Assembly: GCA_964016885.1 (NCBI GenBank)
Contig: OZ024743.1
Span: forward strand, 183,226,990-183,290,989
Length of the DNA stretch: 64,000 nucleotides
Reading direction: 5' to 3'
Source of the DNA: Eledone cirrhosa
Taxonomy: Eukaryota; Mollusca; Cephalopoda; Octopoda; Eledonidae
In this document: in pieces, positions 53,191 to 63,381 of the stretch
How the letters are laid out: each line of letters opens with the position of its first letter
Numbering within the stretch: the stretch's first letter is position 1
The notes under the pieces: generated by a model
Databases searched by the model: none
What the model was told of the DNA's origin: nothing
Seen by the model: only the letters and a program-made list of their open reading frames with translations
Made by a program: the position numbers and the translations under genes

Positions 53191-55250
53191 TATCTGTGCT
53201 ATAACTCTTTCTGTTACTTTCATGACCTGGTCCATCAGCTTTATACCTATATAGTTTCTTCTATCTAGTGCATCACCTTTATCCTTGTAGCAGTTGACAA
53301 TGATGCTGCTGCACCAATCCTTTGGTATGACACCTTCTAGTATTACCCGGTTAACAATACATGTGGTTATGGTCTGACCTACCGGCCTAGATGCCTTCAG
53401 CATCTCGGCAGCTATACCTGATGGATGGGTTGCCTTCCCTGTCTTCATATCTTTGATTGCCTTACTTACTATGATGCTGACGACTTGTACTGCTGGCCCC
53501 TCTATAGGGTCTACTTGGGGTAGGGTCTGTTCTTCCCATGCATTCTCCTCATTTAGTAATCTGTCATAATGGCTCTTCCATGCATCTTTCTTCTCAGCAC
53601 TTGTGAGGGCAAGCTCACCTTTATCATTCTGGATACACTTCTCTCCAATGACATCACCATTCTTTCTGACACACTGCCTCGCAATCTTGAACACCTCCTG
53701 TTTCTGGTCCTTGCGTTGCAAGACATGCTTGAATTTTCTCCCTTCTAGCTAAGTATACTTGTCGCCTAGCTTCCCTCCTGGTCTCTATGTAATGTACCCT
53801 GCTTCCTCCATTCTTCCATTCTTTTCATGCCTGTCTCTTGGCCTTAACTGCCTCATCTATCTTATTGTTCCACCACCAAGTCACTCTTCTCTTGCCTGTG
53901 GTCTTACTCCAACCACAGATCTCATCCGTCGCCTTTAGTAAGTTATTTTTTAGGAACTCCCAGTGCTCTTCTACATTGAACATCTCTATCTGTTCTTCTT
54001 TACTGTCATAGGCGTCGAGTAAAATCTGTTACTGGCTGAGGGGTCTTTCAGCTTCCAGATCTTTCTTCTCCAGGTTGCCTTCTATTTCCAAGTTCGTCTA
54101 GTTTTGACAGTGAAGGGACATGGCTTAGTGGTTAGAGCATTAGGCTTGCAATCGAAAGGTTGTGAATTCAATTCTCAGACCGGGTGATGTGTTGTTTCCT
54201 TGAGCAAGACACTTTATTTCACATTGCTCCAGTTTACTCAGCTGAAAATGAGTACCAGCAATAGCTGGAGGTTTAACCCTGCAATGGACTGGCGTCCTGT
54301 CCAGGGGGGGAGTCTTGTACTCTCAGTCGATTCATGCCATGAAACCAGGATAAGCACCAGCCAAATGAGCCTTCTGGCTTAAGACAGACTTTTTTTTAGA
54401 CTAGTTTTGACAATGAGGTCGCTGACAACTAAGTTATGTTGGGAGGTACATTCCTCACCTGGCAAGGCTTTTGTGTTTACGACCATCCATCTGTCACATC
54501 CTCTGATGAGGATAAAATCTATCTGACTAGAATGTTCCCCTGATCTATAGGTGATCAGGTGTTGTAGGGTTTTTTGAAGTTTGTGTTACATATTGACATG
54601 TCATTGGCGTCACAGAATTTTAGAAGCCTGAAGCCTTCTTCATTTCTTGTGCCAATCCCATGGCCTCTATGGACTCTATAGAAGCCGTCACGGTGTTTAC
54701 CTATGTGTCCGTTAAAATCTCCTGCAATGATTAGGAAGTCATTGTCATTTGTTAGAGCAGTAGTGTGTATTAAGGACTCGTAAAACCTATCCTTAAGTTC
54801 ATCTGGCAACCCTGATTGGGGTGCGTAAGCTGATATTATTGTGGTAATTGTTTTATTCAGGACTAGTCTGAGTTTAATGATTCTTGCATTCACCCTGTTC
54901 ACTGAGATTACCTTATCTACTCATTTGTTAGCTAGTAGGATACCTACACCACCCATCCCATTGTCATTTCCCACCCAGAAAAATTTGTAGCACTGACTTT
55001 TGCCTACAAGGACTCTAGCGGGCTCTCCTCTCCATCTAGTCTCTTGCACACAGCATACATCAATTTCCTTTCGCTCTAGCATCTCTACAATTTCTCCTGC
55101 TCTTCCTTTCATTGTGCTTACATTGATGGTTCCAACTCGGAGTTTTGGGCATTTGCCAACATTTGTGGGAAAGGGTAAATTTTTGAATTGGGGGGAGGGG
55201 GGGGGGGGGGGGTATGCATCTGTCTCTGAATTAATGCTTCGCATGGGTGC
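53191..55250 (-). pseudogene. RTE-like copy H: endonuclease to early RT, broken and split by a SINE
   Basis: On the minus strand the N-terminus (55244-54921) shows LRVGTINVSTMKGRAGE and CCVQETRWRGEP, then a stop. The endonuclease continues (54902-54555) with [10 protein letters not shown] and AGDFNGHIG before another frameshift. After the SINE, the linker region and 53721-53191 read [57 protein letters not shown] and [14 protein letters not shown]. The element then ends abruptly, before the catalytic RT motifs, with no 3' UTR or tail. Together with its intact 5' side, this is a 3' truncation, unlike the usual 5' loss. Confidence 0.85.
54114..54400 (+). mobile_element. tRNA-derived SINE inserted in RTE-like copy H
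   Basis: The head atggcttagtggttagagc (box A) and ggttgtgaattcaattctc (box B) are followed by gatgtgttgtttccttgag, ctggaggtttaaccctgcaa and gcgtcctgtccagg. The duplicated target ctagttttgacagtga (54098-54113) and ctagttttgacaatga (54401-54416) differs at one base. Confidence 0.9.
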
Positions 55251-55409
55251 TTGGTAACTCGCAGATTCATATTCATTTATTTATCAATTCGGGGTTGCTC
55301 CATTTATCCTCATCTCATCCATACATAACGGTAAGAGAATTCAGGGCTAGAAGGACAGTAGTGGTAATAATGGCAGGGTTTGTTGGGGCTGGTAAGGGCG
55401 AGAAGAAAG

Positions 55410-55457
<48 letters not shown>

Positions 55458-55500
55458 ATGCCAGAGTTTGTTGGGGTTGGTAATGGGGGGGGGGGGCAAT
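55195..55500. repeat. G tracts and (AGT)n microsatellite
   Basis: G tracts at about 55191-55212 and 55484-55494 and a (TAG)n run at 55411-55458. The encoded serine run is not a protein. Confidence 0.9.
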
Positions 55501-57225
55501 GTTGCTGAGCTTTGATTGGTCGAACAGGCTATGGTGGCGGGAGGGAAATTGTGAGATAGGTAGCCATCATGGCTTATAGCATCTCAGGAGATTTGGGTGA
55601 AATAATCTGATACAAGTACGTATATTAGACAGGCGAATATGTTAGGATTTCGAAGACATTCATCGTAAACCTCGAAAAGAGAGAGGAGAGGAGGTAAGGG
55701 AATGACTTCGTAGAGTCATAATAGCCAACGTGGGAAAACAAGGCTAAGGAATAAATATGCGTTGTGAAGGCCAGCAAAATGATAAATAACAACAACAATA
55801 ATAATAATAATAGTGTGAGCAGAACATTTACAATTGGGGAAGAGAGATACCTGAAGAATGTATGGATGGATGGCTGGAATATGGTTTAGCAGTTTGTTCT
55901 ACTGATTCATGGTCGCCATTCAGAATCAAGTGTGTCTGATCTCGTGAAAAACCTCGAGTTGATTGAAGAATGAATGGAAGAGAAAAGGGGAAGTAATAGT
56001 TAGGAGAGAGAGAGAGAGAAGGTAGCCCTCATGGCTTATAGCATCTCAGGAGATTTGGGTGAAATAATCCGATAAATATATGTATAAATATATATATAAA
56101 TAAATATATATATAAATATATAAATAAATATATATATATATAATCCGATAAATATATATATATATATGATGTTGAGAGGACCAGGGCAGGTAGGCAGGGC
56201 AGGCAGGCAGGGCTCTCATGGATATATCTCATCTAGAGAAGATCAAACATAAGAGAGGACCAGTGAGATAGGTGTTGTTACATTTTTCCCATAAAATACT
56301 CAGCCACATAAATCCTAAGGCAGTAGATATTACTACTGACCAAGCAATTAGAATACAGACTGTGGCAAACATTGGAAGATCTGTCAACTAATCTATTCCT
56401 ACATACAATATAGTTCAGTAACTGAGACACAATAGTTATTTGAATATATCTTAAGATACCAGCTGTGGTGATGAAATATTGTATAGTTCTCTATGTCAGA
56501 GTGTCATATTGAGCCGAATAATTATTCATGGCTGTGGCTGTTTCCTATATGTTGCCTTCTTTTAAATAATAGGAAACAACATAAACATAAATTTTACTTT
56601 GTTAAAAATAAAGTAAATAATTATTTGTTCATCCATCCATACGTACATATTTATATATATACACACATATATGGTGGCTGCCAACTCGTTTTCGAGTACG
56701 GCCACTACTTTATATCCATGTAGGAGAACCCCTACCGATGCGCTGAACGAGTGTGACTTTTTAGTCCAGCCAGCGACTTGAAAACTCTGGTACAAACACT
56801 ACAATTATTGACACAGTGCTGGGCCCATGGTACCATGTGACGACAAGTGCAGAGAGATCTCCAGATATAAAGCAATGCCTATGCCGTGAAGCTTTTATAG
56901 TGAGCAAAGGCACTGCACAAAGCCAGTCCCACTCTCCCAACTCACTTAACACACATATATACACACATATATACTCTCAGGTCTTCAATAATTGCATCAC
57001 AGCTCCCTACTCTCCGCTTATTAATTTTTCAGAATGTTTTTGTTTGTGTTTTTCTTCTTTCCTTTTCTTTTTCTCACTTAGATCATATATTTTTATGCCT
57101 TACATTTGTGAGGTTTCTCACAATAACTAATTGTATATATTTTAAGGAAAATTCAACCTCTATGTGCTAGAAGGTGAGCATGTGGTCACACTGACCTACT
57201 TTGCCAACATCAACACAAGAATTCA
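55500..57225. other. Mostly unique region with a short direct duplication
   Basis: gccatcatggcttatagcat, ctcaggagatttgggtgaaa occurs at 55563 and again at 56027 (about 55 bp). Short (TA)n, (GA)n and ggcagg tracts. A (CATA) tract lies near 56650. No coding region was recognised. Confidence 0.65.
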
Positions 57226-57229
57226 AATT

Positions 57230-57450
57230 ACTGCAACTCATCCTTCAAAGCATCCATACCTCCTGAAATTCGCCAAAACTACACCTGATATTCCCCCTCC
57301 ATACACACACACACACACACATCTCTGTGTCTATATCATGACTCATACACTGTTCACTTTCCTGACATTTGTACGTTATTCTATGTACTATACATGCACC
57401 TTTGATGAGATGTAGTGCACCTGAGCACTGTACACAATAATATTCATTAT
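57230..57450 (+). mobile_element. CR1-like 3' end fragment
   Basis: Contains catacctcctgaaattcgcc (the ORF2 C-terminus LPEIR), the 3' UTR with atgactcatacactgttcac, and gtagtgcacctgagcactgt, acacaataatattcatta. Confidence 0.85.
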
Positions 57451-57640
57451 TGGCTGTATCGGTATAGAGTCGGACGCCATGCTTTCCAGCATAGCTACGT
57501 CGCTTTACAGACTGAGTTCAAATCCCGCCGAGGTTAACTTTGCCTTTCATCCTTACGGGGTCGATAAAATATAGTACCAGTAATGTACTGGTTAATTGCT
57601 GGCCTTGTGCCAAAAGTAGAAACAATTATTATTATACACA
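57450..57640 (+). mobile_element. tRNA-derived SINE, full length
   Basis: ggctgtatcggtatagagtc, gagttcaaatcccgccgagg (box B), cttacggggtcgataaaata and ggccttgtgccaaaagtag with an attattatt tail. It follows the CR1-like tail directly. Confidence 0.88.
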
Positions 57641-57781
57641 CTTCCTTTAGTTATTGACGCACTGGAGCTAGACATCTTGTCTTTAATGCGTAGAAATGTC
57701 CATGATCTCCAGAAGACAACTGATGAAAGGGAAATTATCCCCCGTTCGTGCTTTCCTCTTATTTATAAATATATATATATG

Positions 57782-58122
57782 GAGGCACATGGCTTAGTGG
57801 TTAGAGCATTGGCCTTGCAATCGAAAGGTTGTGAGTTCAATTCTCAGACCGGGTGATGTGTTGTTTCCTTGAGCAAGACACTTTATTTCACATTGCTCCA
57901 GTTTACTCAGCTGTAGAAATGAGATGATAGGGACTGGGGTCCATATCATTCCACTGCAAAGTGGTCGTGGAGGTGCCACGGAAAAAAAGCACCCAGCACT
58001 CACTGTAAATGAGGTTGGTATTAGGAAGGGCATCCAGCTGTAAAAATCAAGCCAGAATCAGTTCCCGTCCCACCCTTGCAAGCAGGGAAAAAGCGGACGT
58101 AAAATGAAATAATGATGATGAT
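57782..58122 (+). mobile_element. Chimeric SINE with RTE-like 3' end, best copy
   Basis: A tRNA-like head (atggcttagtggttagagc; ggttgtgagttcaattctc) is followed by RTE 3' UTR blocks (ggtgccacggaaaaaaagc, cactgtaaatgaggttgg, ggaagggcatccagctgt) and the terminus cccacccttgcaagcaggg, gcggacgtaaaatga with a gatgat tail. It encodes no protein. The tail equals that of RTE-like copy F (19286-21475). Confidence 0.9.
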
Positions 58123-58409
58123 ATATAATATTTTATTAAGTTTTAAATACATGCATAAATTACAAATTGCTCCACAATTCTTTTAGAATGAAAATATAAA
58201 CAAAAATATAAACACATATAACAAATATAATTAACTATTGCTAGGAATCTCACAATTATAACGCTAAAATATATGACCAGGGTGAGAGAAAAAAAAAAAA
58301 AGAAACAAACAAAAAAGATCATCAATTCACCATTAATTGGTTACACATCACATCACAAGGGTCAACGGAAATTTTTGAGGCAAGCGAACACGCTGGCCAC
58401 ATTACCATG

Positions 58410-58640
58410 GGTGATGGCTAGGGTAAGGCGCTGGAACAACCAAGCACCATCACAGGCATCACCTGACACCTCGGAAAGGCCCGGTGATGGCGTGGCTAAG
58501 GTACTGACACAGCCATGCACCCTCACGGGCATCACCTGACACCTCGGTAAGGCTGGATGATGGCGTGGTTAACGCACTGAAACAGCCAGGCACTCTCACA
58601 GGTTTCACCTGATACGTCGGTAAGGCGAACCGCCAACAAT
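58410..58640. repeat. About 70-bp tandem repeat, 3 units
   Basis: Units contain gatggcgtggctaaggtact, gacacagccatgcaccctca, gcatcacctgacacctcggt with moderate divergence. Unit boundaries fall near 58410, 58488 and 58557. Confidence 0.85.
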
Positions 58641-59029
58641 GACAAGAACTTCGCTGTCAGTGGCCCAACTCCACCAAACGTCTTAAACGTCATAGGCTGG
58701 TAAAATAGTTATTCATATATCAACCTCAGAAGTATGGAAGTTAAAGTTGACCTCTATGGGGTTTAAACACAAAATATAAAAGGCTGAAATCAAATACCAC
58801 AAATAAGGCTGTCAGCACATGGGACCCCATTTGCTCGTAATAGTGAGAGATGGGGAGGGCGAGAGAGATGGAGGCGATGACTATGGGAGTATGGCTCCCC
58901 TGTGTTTGGACCCGATGAATGTATATGTGCATGCTTACTGTCTTATCACATAGACATGTTGACCTAACCAATCTCTTATGAGAAAAATTTGGCAGTCGGA
59001 AACTGTACAGAAACTCGCCGTATATATAT
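58640..59029. other. Spacer without recognised content
   Basis: Unique sequence with no convincing ORF or repeat. It ends in a short (TA)n at 59020-59030. Confidence 0.6.
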
Positions 59030-59727
59030 ATGTAGTGAAATCTGTCCATGCCTTGAACCTTGGGTGACACCTAAAGGTCAAATTCTAGGTCATCACCCTT
59101 TTGGTGTGAACAGGTTCATGCGTGGGCTATCCCCTAAAGGTGGGAGGCAGAAAGCGACAGGTATATAAAGCCTATATTTTCCCACCTTGAACAGATAGAT
59201 CGGAGCTCTACGATACACAACAAGCTATGTAAAGATTCACAGCTATCAACAGACCCTAGAGGTCTACAGAGATACAGAGAGATCGGACCCCTACTACTAC
59301 AGACCCGCTATGTGAAAGATACACCACTATCTACAAGCGACAATGGTCGACAATCAATTACAGACCATTACTCTCTCTCACTCACTATGGTCTCAGAACT
59401 ACTAACACGGACTCCAACAACAACAACAACATTATCTGTTCGCTCGCTGTTTTCACACCAACAACAACAGTCAACTACTACAGACTACAACAGCCTCATG
59501 AACCAACAACAAAAATAACATTGTCTACCTTCTCAACTTTTTGTACTTTTTTGATTAAAGTGAAGTAAACCATACATAAACTAAATCTTTATTCTTGTTA
59601 TAATCATATCTAATAACCACATATAACAATAACTATTTCTTAACTAATACTCTTCGTTAAATATATGCCACAACTTTTAATCCTAAATGTTGTCCGAGGC
59701 TCTCACCATTCCACCGCCATCGTAACA
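59030..59727 (+). mobile_element. Candidate solo LTR
   Basis: The segment could begin TGTAGTGAAATC and end ATCGTAACA, with a TATA-like gtatataaagcc at 59161, a transcript-like region with many acaacaaca runs, and attaaa/aataa polyadenylation-like signals around 59550-59600. These features in this order fit an LTR. No second LTR, primer-binding site or matching 5-bp target duplication was found, so the identification and ends are tentative. Confidence 0.35.
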
Positions 59728-59892
59728 AAGGGAGATTATTGGCTGTTGCAGTCACTTTAGAGTAACCTCCCTTGAAATCTTTACATAATGTCTCTGTTAT
59801 TCGCCTTGAGTCTTTGATAATATAATTATTAAGGTTAAATTTGAAACGGTTAATCTTAGCTTTAATTCTCTATATTGATTCAACTAGCCATT

Positions 59893-60246
59893 ATGTTTCA
59901 TAAAGCAGTCAACAAACTTGCCACTTCGTATACATGCTTACACAGATCGAATTCGACCTGTTTATATTTACGGAACATTTTGATATCGTCAGTTAATTTA
60001 GTTAAAGCAAATGTCATATCTTTGTATGTGCCCCCTAATATACGTCTACATTATAGTGTTCCCTCTTTTAGAAGTCTACATAGTTTTACTAATGGCTCCG
60101 ATATATGTCAAGTGAAACAAAACCATCGATTCTTAGAAAAATATTCAGCTTTACGGTTTGTCAATATGAGACGTCGGTCTACGAACTGCGATTCTGTTTC
60201 CTACCCTCAAGGTACAATGCCGATCGAAATGTGGGGCCATGAAACA
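59893..60246 (+). CDS. Possible first coding exon of a host gene (unknown product)
   Basis: From the ATG at 59893 there are 118 codons to a splice donor-like site, ACA|gtaagt at 60247, in phase 0. The peptide (MFHKAVNKLATSY...) has no acidic residue before position 70 and is rich in Arg, Lys, Ser and hydrophobic residues, as in mitochondrial presequences. It differs from every mobile-element protein in the window. The frame stays open past the donor to 60378, so an unspliced ORF of about 161 residues is an alternative. I do not recognise the protein. The next exon would have to lie beyond the retroelements to the right or outside the window. The low-complexity, AT-rich setting makes a chance ORF possible. 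Confidence 0.35.
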
Positions 60247-60654
60247 GTAAGTAAATATTTAGTATTCAAATTTTGGAGCTCGTTTTTTCTATATCTTAAC
60301 TTACTTTTTTATATTTTAAATGAAGAAGAAACAACGAAAGTGCGAAGTAAAAAACATAAAAAAGAACAAAATTGATCTTTCTGTCGATGAAATGTACGAA
60401 CTTAAATACAATAATAATAGGCCATCTAATAAAGGAAATTGCTGAAAATACAGTATGTGTTTGGGGTGTCACACAAGACATTGATATCAACACAACAAAC
60501 AATCGAATTATTGAAGAGTGTTGTGTCTATAATGTTATATCTGTCAGATATTTATAGATGGAGCCTGTGTCTCATATGGACGTCAACTGTGATAAATAAA
60601 CTTGTGTAAACACTTTTATCCTAATCGATTAATGCATCTAACGTCATCGTTAAA

Positions 60655-60902
60655 ATGTCTCAGGAAATAATTGCTGGACAGATTTTACTGACAAAACCAA
60701 CCGGCTGGAGACCTAGGGGTAGACCTTGAGTAAGATGGTTGGACAACATCCATGAACTTGGCTGGTCTCACTTGGGGATCCAGCCAGATCAGTTGGAGAC
60801 GGTTGCTTCTGACAGGACCTGCTGGAAGGAGTGTTTAAGGACTCTGCCCCTATGATACTCTTAGGAATAAGTGGACGAAGAATATCATAATGATGATTTC
60901 TT
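60655..60902 (+). pseudogene. RTE-type polyprotein C-terminal fragment (divergent lineage)
   Basis: Translation gives TGWRPRGRP, a TGA stop, then VRWLDNIHELGWSHLGIQP and LETVASDRTCWKECLRTLPP, the usual C-terminal signature (GRP-x-RW-DDI...ASDR-W) of RTE-type elements, ending a little before a gatgatt tail. It is probably the same lineage as the linker fragment at 28655. Confidence 0.75.
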
Positions 60903-61107
60903 TTAATAATAATAATAATTGTTTCTATTTTAGGCACAAGGCCAGCAATTACCCAGTACATTACTGGTACTTTATTTTATCGACCCCGTAAGGATGAAAG
61001 GCAAAGTTAACCTCGGCGGGATTTGAACTCAGAATGTAAAGGGATGTAACTATGCTAGAAAGCATGGCGTCTAACCCTCTACCGATACTGCCAATTCACC
61101 GCCCTTT
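60903..61107 (-). mobile_element. tRNA-derived SINE, full length, minus strand
   Basis: gtttctattttaggcacaag, gccagcaattacccagtac, tatcgaccccgtaaggatga, cggcgggatttgaactcag (box B reversed) and ctaaccctctaccgatactg, ccaattcaccgccc (head reversed). It abuts the 3' end of the Tx1-like element. Confidence 0.9.
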
Positions 61108-61399
61108 TTAATTAATAATAATAATAATGTTTTCTTTATTAACCACAAAGGTTTACATAAAGTAGACATTACGGACAGTACAGGACGGTACAAATGGGCA
61201 TTTCTGCGTGTAAAAAAAAACAAAAACAGGATGTAACAAAAAAATAACAATGAAAAATTCCCCAATACGGGGAGAGTTCCGAGGGACATTCGTGCAGAAA
61301 GCCGATTAAAAAGCCACAGTGACCCTGACCACCAGTTTTCCACCTTTAATTTACAGACACATACTCAGAGTAGGCCCATTCACTCGGGCCATTCTTGCT

Positions 61400-62665
61400 T
61401 CTCTCACCCATCTTTCAACAAAATGCTGGGAAGAGAGCACTTCCCTCTCTAACTGATTTTCCTTTTCAAATGAAATTTGAAAAAGTTAATCAGGGCATCA
61501 CCGAAGAGGTAAGTGCTCATCTTCAGCCCTTTCAAACGTGTCCACCACACTATCTCTTTCGCCATGACCACCAGACAGATAAAAACTGCCTGCCCTTCCC
61601 GGCTAAAGGAAGAGGGCGAGGCAATCCTCACGATGGACTCAGCTTATAGCTGGATCCGTCCTACACGCAAACAGCAGGTGTTCGATATAAACCCACAAGT
61701 CAGCAATGCTTGGACACTGGACGAGTGCGTGCAGGACGGTTTCGTCGCCCTGCGCGCATCTCAGACATGCCCGGCTGACGGCACCTCCATGCCTGTAGAG
61801 TTTATCTCGAACTGGCAAAGCTCCATGGTAGCACTGCCAGGCCAGGGATTTATGGAAGTTGTCCATAGGCCCCGGCCCGAAAGTTCTTCCGAAGAGATTG
61901 GCTAGTTGATTTTCGTCGACGCCTAGAGTTTCCCCAAGTACGTCGTCGCTCTTCCCCTCCAGTAATCTTCTATAGAACGCCAAGGTGGCGTTTCCACCGA
62001 TCACATTGCCCGATAGGTCGAGGGCTGTGAGTGCCTGAAGAAAGTCCAGTCTCCAAGCGCTCCCTCTCGGTCTTCGCTTGACCTAGGACTGCAGCTCCGT
62101 CAAGGAGACGAGCTGGGGAAAGATGCGTCTAGCAAACGGCGACCACACCAGACCACCGTCGAGGAAGAGGTAGAGATGTCGTAGCCTGAGCGCGTGTCTG
62201 CGCATCATCAGCCATGGCATTCCCAGCCCTCCACGTAGCGGGTGTTGACAGCAGATGGACCGCCTGACCATCGGAGCTCGTCCCTTCCACAAAAAGCGAA
62301 AGAGCAAACGCTCCAGCGCAGTCAGGCGGGGCTTAGGACAAGGTACGATGGTCAGGCGGTAGCAGATGACAGACGTGATGTACGCGTTAGCCACCTCCGC
62401 TCGACCTTTCAGGGATAGCTTTCTCTCCGCCCATTTCTGGGTGAGAGAAGGCACCCTGCTTGTCACCTCGTCCCAGTTTTTGTCCGTCTGGAGGTCCAGA
62501 CCGAACCAGACCCCTAGTAATTTAACCGGTCCGTCTGTCCAGCGCCCAACGACGCTGTTGGACGGCATGGACCTGCCTCTCCAGGTGCCGAGCTGCAGGT
62601 CCACTGACTTTTCCTGGTTGATCATTGCTTCTGTCACCGCTTCTTTAATGACCAATTCTTCAATG
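61400..62665 (-). pseudogene. Tx1-like ORF2, region downstream of the RT active site
   Basis: Minus-strand frames show INQEKSVDLQLGTW, VKLLGVWFGLDLQTDKNWDE, WAERKLSLKGRAEVANAYIT, LFRFLWKGR and MPWLMMRRHALRLRHLYLFL. A frameshift near 62085 follows, then FYRRLLEGKSDDVLGETLG, FGRTFGPGPMDNFHKSLAW, ACLRCAQGDETVLHALVQCP (zinc knuckle), another break, and the end near the KEIVWWTRLKGLK block. The catalytic RT motifs upstream of INQEKS are absent. Confidence 0.82.
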
Positions 62666-62686
62666 CTTTGCATTGAAGAATTGGTC
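62650..62686. repeat. Perfect 16-bp hairpin at the Tx1-like deletion joint
   Basis: gaccaattcttcaatg (62650-62665) and cattgaagaattggtc (62671-62686) are exact reverse complements with the 5-base loop ctttg. Confidence 0.95.
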
Positions 62687-63290
62687 AAAGGCCAATTTCG
62701 CCGCAAGTACATCAGTCACGATGCCTTTGCTAAGCGCCTCGTCTAATTTTTTAACTAGTTCTCTCTCTGCTCTATTTTTCTCTATAGCTAAAGCCTTACT
62801 AAACCTAATGGACTCTATTCTAATCGCTCTTTTCAGAGGAAACCACCACTTGATGTTGACGATGGCCCCCATCAACGTCTGCTTAACTAGTTCACTAATC
62901 CGGTCTCTGTAGGCCTTGCGTGCTGGTAAGGACGCGTTTAACTTCCAGTAGCCGGGTCCATGTCACTGAAGCCTATCTAAGTCAACCACACAGATCACAA
63001 ATTTATGGTCCGTGTAGCTGACTATCTTGAATTGTGGACAGCCTATGCTAGACCTATCTATTTCCCTACAAAATACTCTATCTAGATATGATCTGGATGA
63101 CCCAATGCGGTTTGTCCAAGTCCACATTGGCACATTTGGGAAATCCAATCGGTACCTGTCAGACAGTTCAAAACGCCTGAGCAGATTGGTGAGACTCTTG
63201 CACCTTCCTCCCCTATCCACTAATCCCACACAGTCCCAGCGTGCATCTAAGATCTCGTTCCAGTCGCCCACTAACTCTAAAGAGCGGAAA
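62671..63290 (-). pseudogene. Tx1-like ORF2 endonuclease C-terminal half and linker
   Basis: Minus strand, 63290-62963: GDWNEILDARWDCVG, LTNLLRRFELSDRYRLDFPN, SYLDRVFCREIDRS and SYTDHKFVICVVDLDRLQ (the final catalytic Asp-His of an APE-type endonuclease). After a stop, the linker at 62875-62671 reads VNIKWWFPLKRAIRIESIRF and ERELVKKLDEALSKGI. It then ends at the deletion joint. The N-terminal half of the endonuclease is missing. Confidence 0.8.
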
Positions 63291-63381
63291 AGATGGGAAA
63301 GACCACTTACCTTACTTCTCGTAGAGGAAGGATGGTTTCTCCATCCTTTTCATGCTTGTGGCCTCCTCCGGAAGGATGTCC

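Noticed and set aside
60372..60557. Small ORF downstream of the possible exon as a second exon
   Set aside because: No convincing acceptor site or recognisable protein; AT-rich sequence makes chance ORFs of this size common.
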